From: Paludibacteraceae bacterium
Lineage (GTDB): Bacteria; Bacteroidota; Bacteroidia; Bacteroidales; Paludibacteraceae
Assembly: GCA_017479885.1 (NCBI GenBank)
Contig: JAFVBR010000034.1
Location: forward strand, 124,001 to 188,000
Length of the DNA stretch: 64,000 bases
Reading direction: 5' to 3'
Part shown: one piece after another, positions 49,573 through 58,769 of the stretch
How the letters are laid out: each line of letters begins with the position of its first letter
Numbering within the stretch: position 1 is the first letter of the stretch
Made by a program: the position numbers and the translations under genes
Notes under the pieces: generated by a model
Databases searched by the model: none
What the model was told of the DNA's origin: nothing
The model's input: the letters and a program-made list of their open reading frames with translations, nothing else

Positions 49573-52422
49573 ATGCCAAAAATGTCAGATAAATTTGTCC
49601 CCAAGCATAAAGGAGACAAGAATCCGAATCCAAAATTATTGAAATTAGTGCGTCACATCACCGACCGTATCCCCGGAAAAATCAAGATGGACACCGATGC
49701 CCCTGAGTACTGGGGTTTAGCGTGCATATTCGAGGACGAGATGGATGCAGTAACCCGCGAGGCTGCATTGGACCTGATGCTTGATATGCTGCCGGGTAAC
49801 TTCTTCAAAGTGCGCAAACATCACACATACGCACAGTTGCACGAGATGAATGCCCAAAAGCACTACATGCCCGACGACGAGAAGTTTGATGAGCTCTTGG
49901 ATCTGATGGCGCGTTTAGGTGTGATGGAGTACGACTACGGCGACAAATACACCAAAGACGGACCCGTTCCCGGCACCACCTACAACCGCGAAGACCGCAT
50001 CTACTGGGTGCCTATGTTCGTGCCCGGCAGTGCCGAATATACCAACATGAACGAGGAGCTGATGAAGAAACATCCCGAACTCGGCATGTTCTTCGAGCGC
50101 ATGACGTTCCTCCCGCTTGAAAAGATTACACCTATGGTACCGATGGGCGGCTCAGGTATCGGTATGCATGTCATACCCGTAGAAAAAGCCATCTCAATGG
50201 AGAACGAAACCGCGGACATAGAGCATATCTCCTACTGGCTCAAACGCTACGAAGGGCATCTTGCCGTCGGTATCTGCTCATGTCGCATCGGCAGGAAGCA
50301 ACTCGATGAGGGTTGCGCCGACGACTACCACGACTGGTGCATCGGCGTGGGCGATATGGCAGAATACTTGGCAGAGACAGGCCGCGGACATTATATCACC
50401 TACGACGAATGTATTGCGATACTCAAGAAAGCCGAAGACCACGGCTTCGTGCACCAGATAACCAACATTGACGGTGATGGAAAAATATTCGCTATCTGCA
50501 ATTGCAACGTCAAGATATGCAATGCGCTCAGAACATCGCAACTATTCAATACACCCAATATGTCGCGCAGTGCATACGTGGCAAAGGTTGACCCGAAGAA
50601 CTGCGTCGCCTGCGGAAGATGCGTAGAGTACTGCCCTGCAGGCGCAGTGAAATTAGGTCAGAAACTATGCACGAAAAATGGTCCGCAGACCTATCCGAAG
50701 CAGGAGTTGCCTGATGACGTGAAATGGGGTGAGGAGAAATGGACAGAGGACTATCGCGACAAGAACCGTATCAATTGCTATCCGACGGGTACAGCGCCTT
50801 GCAAGACCGCCTGCCCCGCACATATAGCAGTTCAGGGCTATTTGAAGAAAGCCGCCGAAGGCAAATACCGCGAGGCACTTGAACTTATCAAACGCGAGAA
50901 CCCGTTCCCTGCAGTGTGCGGACGCATCTGCAACCGCCGATGTGAAGACGCTTGTACACGAGGTACAATAGACAACCCGATAGCAATAGATGCCGTTAAG
51001 AAATTCATTGCGGAGCAAGACCTGCATGCCGAGACACGTTTCGTGCCTGAGGTAAATATTTGCTCTAATGTGCTAAAGGAATGGCCGGAGAAGATTGCCA
51101 TCATAGGCGGAGGTCCTGCCGGACTGAGTTGCGCCTACTATCTTGCCACAATGGGTTACAAACCAACGGTCTTCGAGCGCAATGAGAAGCCCGGCGGCAT
51201 GCTCCGCTATGGCATACCTTCGTACAAGTTGGAGAAAGAAGTCATTGATGCCGAGATTGACATCATGCGCGAGATAGGCGTTGACATCCGTTGCGGCGTG
51301 GAGGTAGGCAAAGACATCACTATAGCCCAACTCCGTGAGCAGGGTTACAAGGGCTTCTATGTGGCAATAGGCTGCCAGGGCGGCAGACTGCCCGGTATTC
51401 CAGGAGAGACACTTCAAGGCACTACCACGGCTATCGACTTCCTGCATAATGCCAACTGTGGGCAAATCCTCGAATCTTCAAATCTTCAAATTGCAAATAA
51501 GAAGGTTGTCGTTGTCGGCGGCGGCAATGTGGCTATCGATGCTGCCCGCGTAGCACTAAGAAGCGGTGCCGAGTCAGTAACCATGCTATCACTCGAGACC
51601 GAGGACATCATGCCTGCATCGCCCGCAGAACGCCGCGAGGCACGCGAAGACGGCGTGGTTATCAATCCTGGATGGGGTCCCAAAGAGGTACAGGGTGAAA
51701 ATGGAAAGGTGAAAAGTATAGTATTCAAGAAATGTACTTCTGTATTCAATGCAGAGCATAAGTTTGCGCCTGAATACGACGAGAACGAACTCCTTACCCT
51801 CGATGCCAACATGGTCATCTTCGCTATCGGTCAGACCGTTGTACTCAAAGACCTGCTGAAGGACACCCGCGTAGAGTTCTTCCGCGGCGTTTATCCGGTT
51901 GCCGACAAACTGACCTACCAGACTGCCGAACCCGACATCTTCGTCGGTGGTGACGTCTTCACCGGTCCTAAGTTCGCTATCGACGCTATCGCCGCAGGCA
52001 AAGAAGCCGCCGAGTCGTTGCACCGTTTCGTACAGCACGGACACATGACCATAGGCCGTAACCGTCGTGACTTCATCGAACTCAACAAAAAGGACATCGT
52101 TGTTGAGAGCTACGACAACTCGAGTCGTCAGGAGGCTGTTGATGTGGCACAGAAGAACAAGTTCGCCGAATACCACGGCACACTCACCGAAGAGCAGGTG
52201 CGCCGCGAGACTGCACGCTGCCTCGGTTGCGGTGCATCGGTGGTTGACGAGAATCGCTGCATCGGTTGCGGTGTATGCACCACCAAGTGCGGTTTCGATG
52301 CCATCCATCTCCACCGCGAGCACCCTGAAGCCAGCATCATGCGCACCTCCGAGAACAAGTTCGACGGCATACTGCCATACATGATAAAACGTGCCGGCAA
52401 GATAGCGTTCAAGAAAAAATAG
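49573..52422 (+). CDS. large FAD/NAD(P)-dependent iron-sulfur oxidoreductase (GltD-like)
   Basis: The protein is 949 residues from ATG 49573. Residues to about 330 form an N-terminal part with several Cys (GICSCRIGRK, CADDYHDWCIG, FAICNCNVKICN). Next is a ferredoxin-like 4Fe-4S motif CVACGRCVEYCP (near 345), then the GltD-type helical Fe-S domain (CKTACPAHIAVQGYLKKA, CGRICNRRCEDACTRG), FAD binding (IIGGGPAGLSCAYYLATMG), NAD(P) binding (VVVGGGNVAIDAARVALR), FVGGDVFTGP, and a C-terminal CLGCG and CIGCGVCTTKCGFDAI. It moves electrons between NAD(P)H, flavin and Fe-S partners. The exact partner is unknown. Cytoplasmic. Confidence 0.88.
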   Translation: MPKMSDKFVPKHKGDKNPNPKLLKLVRHITDRIPGKIKMDTDAPEYWGLACIFEDEMDAVTREAALDLMLDMLPGNFFKVRKHHTYAQLHEMNAQKHYMPDDEKFDELLDLMARLGVMEYDYGDKYTKDGPVPGTTYNREDRIYWVPMFVPGSAEYTNMNEELMKKHPELGMFFERMTFLPLEKITPMVPMGGSGIGMHVIPVEKAISMENETADIEHISYWLKRYEGHLAVGICSCRIGRKQLDEGCADDYHDWCIGVGDMAEYLAETGRGHYITYDECIAILKKAEDHGFVHQITNIDGDGKIFAICNCNVKICNALRTSQLFNTPNMSRSAYVAKVDPKNCVACGRCVEYCPAGAVKLGQKLCTKNGPQTYPKQELPDDVKWGEEKWTEDYRDKNRINCYPTGTAPCKTACPAHIAVQGYLKKAAEGKYREALELIKRENPFPAVCGRICNRRCEDACTRGTIDNPIAIDAVKKFIAEQDLHAETRFVPEVNICSNVLKEWPEKIAIIGGGPAGLSCAYYLATMGYKPTVFERNEKPGGMLRYGIPSYKLEKEVIDAEIDIMREIGVDIRCGVEVGKDITIAQLREQGYKGFYVAIGCQGGRLPGIPGETLQGTTTAIDFLHNANCGQILESSNLQIANKKVVVVGGGNVAIDAARVALRSGAESVTMLSLETEDIMPASPAERREAREDGVVINPGWGPKEVQGENGKVKSIVFKKCTSVFNAEHKFAPEYDENELLTLDANMVIFAIGQTVVLKDLLKDTRVEFFRGVYPVADKLTYQTAEPDIFVGGDVFTGPKFAIDAIAAGKEAAESLHRFVQHGHMTIGRNRRDFIELNKKDIVVESYDNSSRQEAVDVAQKNKFAEYHGTLTEEQVRRETARCLGCGASVVDENRCIGCGVCTTKCGFDAIHLHREHPEASIMRTSENKFDGILPYMIKRAGKIAFKKK

Positions 52423-52454
52423 TCGCGATGCCGCACAAGCGTTAAACCATATAA

Positions 52455-53459
52455 ATGACCAACAAGCAAAACGAAAATAGAGGCGAGATTCTTCTCTATC
52501 GCGCAGAGGACAACACCATCCAATTAGATGTGCGCATGGAGAATGATACTGTGTGGCTGACACAAAGACAAATAGCAGATTTGTTCGGTGTGAAGAAAGC
52601 TGCTATTTCTAAACATGTGGCAAATATCTTCAGCCAAGGAGAATTAATCCATGAGGCAACAGTTTCCAAAATGGAAACAGTTCAAATAGAAGGAAAACGT
52701 ATGATTGTACGTTCTTTGGAATATTATAATTTGGACATGATATTATCTATTGGTTACCGTGTCAATTCCAAGCGTGCTGTTGCCTTTCGCCAATGGGCGA
52801 GCAAGGTCCTCAAAGACTATCTCATAAAAGGCTTTGTCATCAATGAGAAGATTCGCCGTGAGCAGTTGTCTGACTTGCGACAGTTGGTGCAGATTGTCGG
52901 GCGTACGGTGCAGAGCAAAGCCATAGAGAGCGCTGATGAGACACAGGCTATTTTCGACGTTGTATTGGATTACACTTATGCACTCGATACGCTCGACAAC
53001 TACGACTATGAGCGTCTGACGGTAAATGAGATAACTCCCGAAGCGCATTTCCGTGCCACCTACGACAAAGCCATGCAGACAATAGCCGCCTTGCGGGATC
53101 GTTTTGGCGGCAGCACATTGTTCGGCAACGAAAAAGATGACTCGTTCAAAAGCAGTATAGGACAAATCTATCAGACCTTTGGCGGCAGGGATCTCTACCC
53201 GAGTGTGGAAGAGAAAGCAGCTATGCTCTTGTATTTGGTCACCAAGAACCACTCTTTCACTGATGGTAACAAACGTATCGCAGCAACCTTATTCTTGTGG
53301 TTTTTGAACAATAACGGCATTCTCTATCGCGAGGACGGCACCAAGCGCATCGCGGACAACACTCTTGTTGCCTTAACGCTGATGATAGCCGAAAGCCGCA
53401 CTGAAGAGAAAGACACAATGGTCAAAGTGGTGGTGAACCTGATAAACCAAAAAAACTAA
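52455..53459 (+). CDS. RhuM-Fic/Doc fusion protein
   Basis: The 334-residue protein has an N-terminal RhuM-type (virulence-associated) domain (about 10-150), with a helix-turn-helix (VWLTQRQIADLFGVKKAAIS) and the YRVNSKRAVAFRQWASKVLK signature. Its C-terminal part (about 180-330) is a Fic/Doc domain with the catalytic motif HSFTDGNKRIAATLF (His266), the Doc-like form. Fic proteins transfer AMP or phosphate to target proteins. RhuM-Fic genes are common beside restriction-modification and other defence genes, and this one starts the accessory island. No antitoxin is recognised upstream. Confidence 0.9.
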   Translation: MTNKQNENRGEILLYRAEDNTIQLDVRMENDTVWLTQRQIADLFGVKKAAISKHVANIFSQGELIHEATVSKMETVQIEGKRMIVRSLEYYNLDMILSIGYRVNSKRAVAFRQWASKVLKDYLIKGFVINEKIRREQLSDLRQLVQIVGRTVQSKAIESADETQAIFDVVLDYTYALDTLDNYDYERLTVNEITPEAHFRATYDKAMQTIAALRDRFGGSTLFGNEKDDSFKSSIGQIYQTFGGRDLYPSVEEKAAMLLYLVTKNHSFTDGNKRIAATLFLWFLNNNGILYREDGTKRIADNTLVALTLMIAESRTEEKDTMVKVVVNLINQKN

Positions 53460-53496
53460 CTGCAAATAACAAAAGAGACTTTCGTATGATAACTAT

Positions 53497-54747
53497 ATGA
53501 CCGAAGAAAACGAAAAACGATACGATATGTTTGACGAGTACCTGCGTCAGGGCGAGCCTTCCAAACGGGAAGCCGCCTTTGCGTGGAGTACCGCTATCGG
53601 CTTGCAGGATGTGGACCGTCTGAAAACCTCCGACTACCTGCGTGAGGTGGCGACGCGCAATATAGAGGGCGAGATAACAATGGACGAGGCGCACCGCCTT
53701 ATCCACTCGTATTACAAGACCAAGACCAACCGCACTGCCGACACCGAAGCTACAGAGGAGGCTGACAAGGCGGCAGCCAACATCAGCCGCATACTCTCGT
53801 CCGACACTTTGGATTTCTCCACCAACGGCTACAAGGCACTGCACCGCCGTATCTTTACCGGCGTGTTCAAACATGCGGGGCAGATTCGCGACTACGACAT
53901 AACGAAGCGGGAACTTGTGCTCAACGGCGACACCGTGCGCTACCTCAACTGGGAAGACCTCAACCGCGCTTTGGATTACGACATCGCCGAGGAGCGGGCC
54001 TTCAGTTATGCCGGATTGTCGGGCGACAAGACCGTAGAACACATATCGCGCTTTGTTTCAGGTCTGTGGCAGATACATGCCTTCGGCGAGGGCAACACGC
54101 GCACAACGGCAGTCTTCACCATCCAGTATCTGCGCTCATTGGGATTCGTGATTGATAACGACCTCTTTTCCAAACATGCGTGGTACTTCCGCAATGCACT
54201 GGTACGTGCCAACTACAAGAACGCCGCGCAAGGCATCGACTATACCTTCACCTATCTTGAACGTTTCTTCCGTAACCTGTTGCTCGGCGAGCAGTGGGTT
54301 CTCAAAAGCCGTTACCTCTTCGTCAATCCGCCTGCCGAATACCGCGACCAGCCGCGCTTGGATATATCCCCGCAAGTTACCCCTCAAGTACCCCCACAAC
54401 TTACCCCCACAAGTACCCCCACAAGTACCGAACAAGTTACCCGAACAAGTACCCGAACAAGTTCGCTCATAAGTCGCTTAAATCCAAATAGTAAGTTCTA
54501 TACGAACGATGAAAACACCATTGAACTTGTACGGGTAATCGGAGATGACGAATTGAGCATAAAGGAACTGATGTCACGCAGAGGTTTGAAGCAACGACCG
54601 AACTTCATAGAGTATCATCTCAATCCCGCATTGCACAGCCGTTTTCTCCGCCGCAAGTATCCCGACAATCCCAACCACCCACGCCAACGCTACCTGCTGA
54701 CCGTAAAAGGCAGAATGTTATACAACGAACTGAGCAAACAGGAATAA
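53497..54747 (+). CDS. Fic family protein with winged-helix C-terminus
   Basis: The 416-residue protein has a Fic domain over about 90-260 (inhibitory and active segments; GQIRDYDI, LWQIHAFGEGNTRTT with His194, YFRNALVRANY). The active motif HAFGEGNTRT is a slight variant of HxFxxGNGR. A proline/threonine-rich linker of eight 4-residue repeats (293-324) leads to a winged-helix-like end (ISRLN, LSIKELMSRRGLKQRPN, RYLLTVKGRMLY). It may modify a partner and bind DNA. It lies 37 bp after the RhuM-Fic gene. Confidence 0.9.
   Translation: MTEENEKRYDMFDEYLRQGEPSKREAAFAWSTAIGLQDVDRLKTSDYLREVATRNIEGEITMDEAHRLIHSYYKTKTNRTADTEATEEADKAAANISRILSSDTLDFSTNGYKALHRRIFTGVFKHAGQIRDYDITKRELVLNGDTVRYLNWEDLNRALDYDIAEERAFSYAGLSGDKTVEHISRFVSGLWQIHAFGEGNTRTTAVFTIQYLRSLGFVIDNDLFSKHAWYFRNALVRANYKNAAQGIDYTFTYLERFFRNLLLGEQWVLKSRYLFVNPPAEYRDQPRLDISPQVTPQVPPQLTPTSTPTSTEQVTRTSTRTSSLISRLNPNSKFYTNDENTIELVRVIGDDELSIKELMSRRGLKQRPNFIEYHLNPALHSRFLRRKYPDNPNHPRQRYLLTVKGRMLYNELSKQE
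54373..54468 (+). repeat. eight 12-bp coding repeats in the Fic linker
   Basis: Eight 12-bp units encode QVTP, QVPP, QLTP, TSTP, TSTE, QVTR, TSTR and TSSL. The period is exactly four codons, so gain or loss of a unit keeps the frame and only changes linker length. Confidence 0.85.
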
Positions 54748-55104
54748 CACCCGCAGCAATCCCCCCGAAACACTATACGGATACCGAAGGGATACCGATA
54801 GGATAGCGAAACAAAAACACGCTCCGTAATCCGCTACCCATGCGCTATGGATGCGCTACCGATAGACCGAGAATGAGCATATCTGAGCCATTGAAAAAAA
54901 TATCATAACAACACCCCAACAGCGACTTTATCCGTAGGATAACCGATGATAACTGTGAAGCGAAACAACCGCACCGAATGCACGTTTACGATCGTTTGGA
55001 GCCAAGCGGAGATAAGAAAGCCGGTAGCTTGAATGAGGAGTACGGGTTCCCTTAAGAAACCAACAAAGTGTTTCGCAAAGGGTGTCAGTAAGTGCGGCGC
55101 GCGA

Positions 55105-55130
55105 GTGCAAAAAGTCCCCACTTTTTGCAC
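55105..55130. repeat. perfect 11-bp hairpin with CCCC loop
   Basis: GTGCAAAAAGT and ACTTTTTGCAC pair perfectly around CCCC. No T run follows, so it is not a standard terminator. It could be a structured RNA, a protein-binding site or a transposon end. Confidence 0.75.
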
Positions 55131-55285
55131 ATAGAACACCTCAAAGCAAGGATAACCGATAGATAGTACTACTCACACCGAAGGCCCACAATACTCTCAC
55201 CGTGTACATCGTAACTGCCAAAAAACAAAATGGCAGGGTCTTGTGTCTTCAAGTTCTGTGATTCAACATCTGTTTCGTCCATTAG

Positions 55286-55318
55286 GTCGGATAGTATCCG
55301 ACATCGGTCGTAAGACCG
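55286..55318. terminator. two adjacent stems in the spacer, possible terminator
   Basis: GTCGGATA / TATCCGAC (one-base loop) at 55286-55302 and CGGTC / GACCG (GTAA loop) at 55305-55318, followed by AAAAAGC. They may end transcription on the minus strand or shield the operon from read-through. Confidence 0.4.
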
Positions 55319-55391
55319 AAAAAGCATAAAGCGAAAAAAACTCCCCGCATCACCTAAAATCCCCTCTTTCAGCACAAAACCGCATATTTAT

Positions 55392-55423
55392 TTGCATATC
55401 TGCCGAAAAAGCGATAAATTTGC
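55392..55423 (+). promoter_or_regulatory. promoter of the helicase-methyltransferase operon
   Basis: TAAATTTGC at 55415-55423 with TTG at 55392-55394, exactly 20 bp upstream, and ATG 55500 about 70 bp after the expected RNA start. It is as close to consensus as the promoter of the galactoside operon. Confidence 0.7.
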
Positions 55424-55499
55424 ACGCAAATTTAGTTACTCTTGTCCACGCCGCAGAACATACTGCCTTTTCTGTAGAAAATAAAGCATAAACTGTATT

Positions 55500-58400
55500 A
55501 TGGGAACCAATTTCTTTACAAACGAAGACCAAAACACTCTCTTGAACAAGATTGAAGGAGTCTTTCAATACAAGAAAGTCCATTTCTTCGACGCTCTTGT
55601 CGGCTATTTTCGTGCTTCTGGATATTTCCGCATCAGAAAGTTCATCCAACAAACGCCGAAGATAAGGTTCCTTGTTGGTATCAATGTGGACAAACTTACA
55701 TATCAGGCAAATCAGCAAGGTCTGCTTTTCAATCCCAATGCCGAGCAGTCGCAAGAAGAGTTCTTCAAGGAAATCAAAAAGAATATTCAAGAAGCTCGCT
55801 ATGACAAAGAGGTGGAAGACGGCATGTATCAGTTCATTGAGGACATCATGTCCCGTCGTATCGAAATGCGTATCCATCCCAAGCAGAACATTCACGCCAA
55901 AATATACATCTTCCGTGAAGAGGAGTATCACCCTCACGGTTATGGTTCCGTCATCACCGGTTCAAGCAATCTGACGGAAGCCGGGTTGGAAAAGAATTTT
56001 GAATTCAATGTCGAACTGCGTTATGATGATGACATTCTATATGCCACAGAGACGTTTGAAAAATTATGGGCAGAGTCTGTCGAAATAGACCTGACCCATG
56101 TGGAGAAAATAAAGCGAGAGTCTTATCTGAATACCGAGTTCACGCCTTATCAGGTATATTTGAAGTTCTTGTTGGAGTACTTTGGCAAAAGTATTGATTT
56201 CGACCCTAATTCCATCTCTGATTTGCCCAAAGGTTACAAAAAACTGTCCTATCAGGTGGATGCGGTCAACGACGGTTATGTCAAAATGATGAAGCACAAC
56301 GGTTTCTTTCTGTCTGATGTCGTCGGTTTGGGAAAAACGGTTGTGGCGGCGTTGATTGCCAAGAAATTCTTTTTCTCTAACGGTTTTCCGACCTACCGTT
56401 CGCATACGCTGATTATTGTGCCTCCCGCATTGAAAGAGAGTTGGGAAGACACTTTGGCAACTTTCAAACTTGACAATTACAAGATTATCACCAATGGCAG
56501 CCTGCACAAAGTAAAAGATGCCGGATTATACGACTTGGTCATTGTTGACGAAGCGCACAAGTTCCGTACAGATACTGCCTCGATGTACAATGAGCTGCAG
56601 AAAATCTGCAAGACCAAGACGCGCCGCCGCCATACTGACGGTTCATATTACGAAAAGAAGGTGATACTGGTATCAGCCACTCCTCTCAACAACCGACCGG
56701 AAGATATTGCCAATCTGGTCTATCTGTTTCAGGATTCCAAAGACAGCACTTTGGAGGAAAGCAATCTGCAGCGTTTCTTTCGTATCCGTATTGACAGATA
56801 CCGCAAACTGAAAAAAGAAAAGAACATTGACCATATATCCAAAGAGATAAAGAACATATACGAGGAAATCCGCGTCAAGGTGGTTGAGCCGCTTACCGTG
56901 CGGCGTACGCGTACCGACCTCATAGAGAACGATGCATATCGCAAGGATTTGGAGCAGCAGGGGGTTGTTTTCCCCGATGTCCATGCGCCGGAGAAAATCT
57001 ACTATCCTTTGGATGACAAACTGAATGAACTATACGACCGCACTATCAGGTTGCTGAGCAATCCACAGGAGGGTCTTACCTATTTCCGCTATCAGGCAAT
57101 CAAGTATCTGCGTCCCGAAAAGAAAAAGAAATATAAGAAAGCTGACATGATTTCCATGCAGTTGGCAACAATCATGAAAACCCTGCTCGTCAAACGCATC
57201 GACAGCAGTTTTTATGCTTTCAAGCAGTCACTTAAACGCTATCAGCTGGCGAATCATGTGATGCTTCAGATGTTCAACAACGGGACAATCTATATCGCTC
57301 CGAACCTGAAAGTTAATGAGTTGCTAAGCAGCGGCAAGGAGGAGGAACTTATCAAACTGATTGATGCTTCTGTTTATGCGGACCCCACCATTGAAATATG
57401 TTCCCCCGCAGATTTTGAACCGGGATTCAGAGAGGGTATCGAGCATGATGAGTCGATTTTGAAGCAACTCGTTGCCGATTGGGATAATGTCACGGATGAT
57501 CCGAAACTCAACATATTTCTGGATTATCTGAAGAACACTCTGTTCAATAAGACTATCAACCGTGAGGGGAAACTGCTTGTTTTCTCCGAGAGCAAGGAAA
57601 CGACGCAATACCTTCAGGATGCCCTCAAGGCGAACGGATTTACCCGTATTCTGGCAGTTCGCAGTGACAATCGGAAGGAGATGATGCCAGTTTTGAAAGC
57701 CAATTTCGATGCCAACTACGACGGTGAAAAGAAAAATGACTATGATATCATCATCTCTACCGAGGTGCTTGCGGAAGGGGTCAATCTGCATAGAGCCAAT
57801 ATCATTGTTAACTACGATACTCCTTGGAACTCCACGCGTCTGATGCAGCGTATTGGTCGCGTCAACCGTATTGGAAGCACCGCCAAAGATGTGTATATCT
57901 ATAACTTCTTCCCTACGGAAAAGGTCAATAACGACATCGAATTGGAGAAAAAGGCGAAGATGAAACTGTTTGCCTTCCATGCAGCATTAGGTGAAGATAG
58001 CCAAATTTATTCCACTGACGAGTCTCCTGAGAGTTTCGGCCTGTTTGACAAGGATATTGACGAGGAACGCGACGAGAAATTGCGCTATCTGATGTGGCTG
58101 CGCTGTTTGAAGGAAGAAGACCCGGATTTGATTAAGACTATTTCAAAGATGCCATTGCGCGCACGCGTCGGACGGAAAAACAAAGTGATGCGCAACAGCA
58201 CCCTCGTCTTCATACGCAACAACCGGCGCGATGCCTTCACTTTCGTGCGCGAGGACGGTTCCTATGAAGAACTGACATTCTTGGAAGCAGCCAAGGCGTT
58301 TGAGGCGCGACTGGATGAGAAGTCCATCCCGCTTCACGACTTGCACCATATCCAGGTGTCGAAAGCGATAGACCAGTTCTCTGACAAGGAAGAGGATTCC

Positions 58401-58769
58401 AAAGCTGTTCTCAACAAAGTGAATCCTGCTCAAGGACCTAATGAGAAGAAAGCCATTGCCTATATGGACGGTTTTCTTTCGCTTCCCGACATCACGGACG
58501 AAGAGAGAGACCTGATACGCAGAGCCAAACGCGCTGTCACAACCGGTAAGTTCCAACAACTGCAGCGTGATGTAAACAAACTGAAGTCCGCCACTCAGAA
58601 AACACCCCTTAAACCGTCCGTCCTGTTGGATAAACTTGTTCAGATCATCTCTGCCTATCCGCTTGATGCCATTGATATTTACACCGAGAAAGAGGCAGCT
58701 CACGAAGAGTATGTCCTCAAAAAGGAACTCACTCCGGAGATTATTATCTCCGAGAGTTTTAATTCGTAA
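55500..58769 (+). CDS. SNF2-like helicase with N-terminal phospholipase D nuclease domain
   Basis: The 1089-residue protein starts with a PLD-type domain (about 1-215) holding a single HKD motif (His132 in IHAKIYIF, then GSSNLTEAGL). A superfamily 2 helicase core follows (about 250-850): Walker A GLGKT (Lys279), DEAH (350-353), SATPLNNRPEDIA, and motifs V-VI in EGVNLHRANIIVNYDTPWNS and RLMQRIGRVNRIG. The C-terminal ~240 residues are helical. The PLD domain probably cuts DNA or RNA while the helicase translocates. It opens a tight operon with an AlbA_2 protein and a methyltransferase. The stop overlaps the next start (TAATG). Confidence 0.92.
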   Translation: MGTNFFTNEDQNTLLNKIEGVFQYKKVHFFDALVGYFRASGYFRIRKFIQQTPKIRFLVGINVDKLTYQANQQGLLFNPNAEQSQEEFFKEIKKNIQEARYDKEVEDGMYQFIEDIMSRRIEMRIHPKQNIHAKIYIFREEEYHPHGYGSVITGSSNLTEAGLEKNFEFNVELRYDDDILYATETFEKLWAESVEIDLTHVEKIKRESYLNTEFTPYQVYLKFLLEYFGKSIDFDPNSISDLPKGYKKLSYQVDAVNDGYVKMMKHNGFFLSDVVGLGKTVVAALIAKKFFFSNGFPTYRSHTLIIVPPALKESWEDTLATFKLDNYKIITNGSLHKVKDAGLYDLVIVDEAHKFRTDTASMYNELQKICKTKTRRRHTDGSYYEKKVILVSATPLNNRPEDIANLVYLFQDSKDSTLEESNLQRFFRIRIDRYRKLKKEKNIDHISKEIKNIYEEIRVKVVEPLTVRRTRTDLIENDAYRKDLEQQGVVFPDVHAPEKIYYPLDDKLNELYDRTIRLLSNPQEGLTYFRYQAIKYLRPEKKKKYKKADMISMQLATIMKTLLVKRIDSSFYAFKQSLKRYQLANHVMLQMFNNGTIYIAPNLKVNELLSSGKEEELIKLIDASVYADPTIEICSPADFEPGFREGIEHDESILKQLVADWDNVTDDPKLNIFLDYLKNTLFNKTINREGKLLVFSESKETTQYLQDALKANGFTRILAVRSDNRKEMMPVLKANFDANYDGEKKNDYDIIISTEVLAEGVNLHRANIIVNYDTPWNSTRLMQRIGRVNRIGSTAKDVYIYNFFPTEKVNNDIELEKKAKMKLFAFHAALGEDSQIYSTDESPESFGLFDKDIDEERDEKLRYLMWLRCLKEEDPDLIKTISKMPLRARVGRKNKVMRNSTLVFIRNNRRDAFTFVREDGSYEELTFLEAAKAFEARLDEKSIPLHDLHHIQVSKAIDQFSDKEEDSKAVLNKVNPAQGPNEKKAIAYMDGFLSLPDITDEERDLIRRAKRAVTTGKFQQLQRDVNKLKSATQKTPLKPSVLLDKLVQIISAYPLDAIDIYTEKEAAHEEYVLKKELTPEIIISESFNS

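Larger units (their letters stand above)
54748..55499. other. 752-bp noncoding spacer with hairpins and repeats
   Basis: No supportable gene was found here; the short ORFs (for example 54903-55139 minus) overlap each other and have no ribosome site. The spacer holds five scattered copies of GGATAnCGA-type repeats (about 54779, 54790, 54801, 54937 and 55150), an 11-bp perfect hairpin at 55105-55130, two adjoining stems at 55286-55318, and the strong promoter of the next operon at 55392. It separates the Fic pair from the helicase operon, so those are likely separate transcripts. Confidence 0.7.

Noticed and set aside
51589..52563. Minus-strand ORF of 324 codons over the flavoprotein end
   Set aside because: It is the antisense of strongly conserved Fe-S and FAD motifs and is rich in Cys, Ala and Val as expected of such shadows.
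54903..55139. Minus-strand ORFs of 78 and 60 codons in the spacer
   Set aside because: They overlap in different frames, have no ribosome site, and span the hairpin. They are more likely part of a noncoding element.
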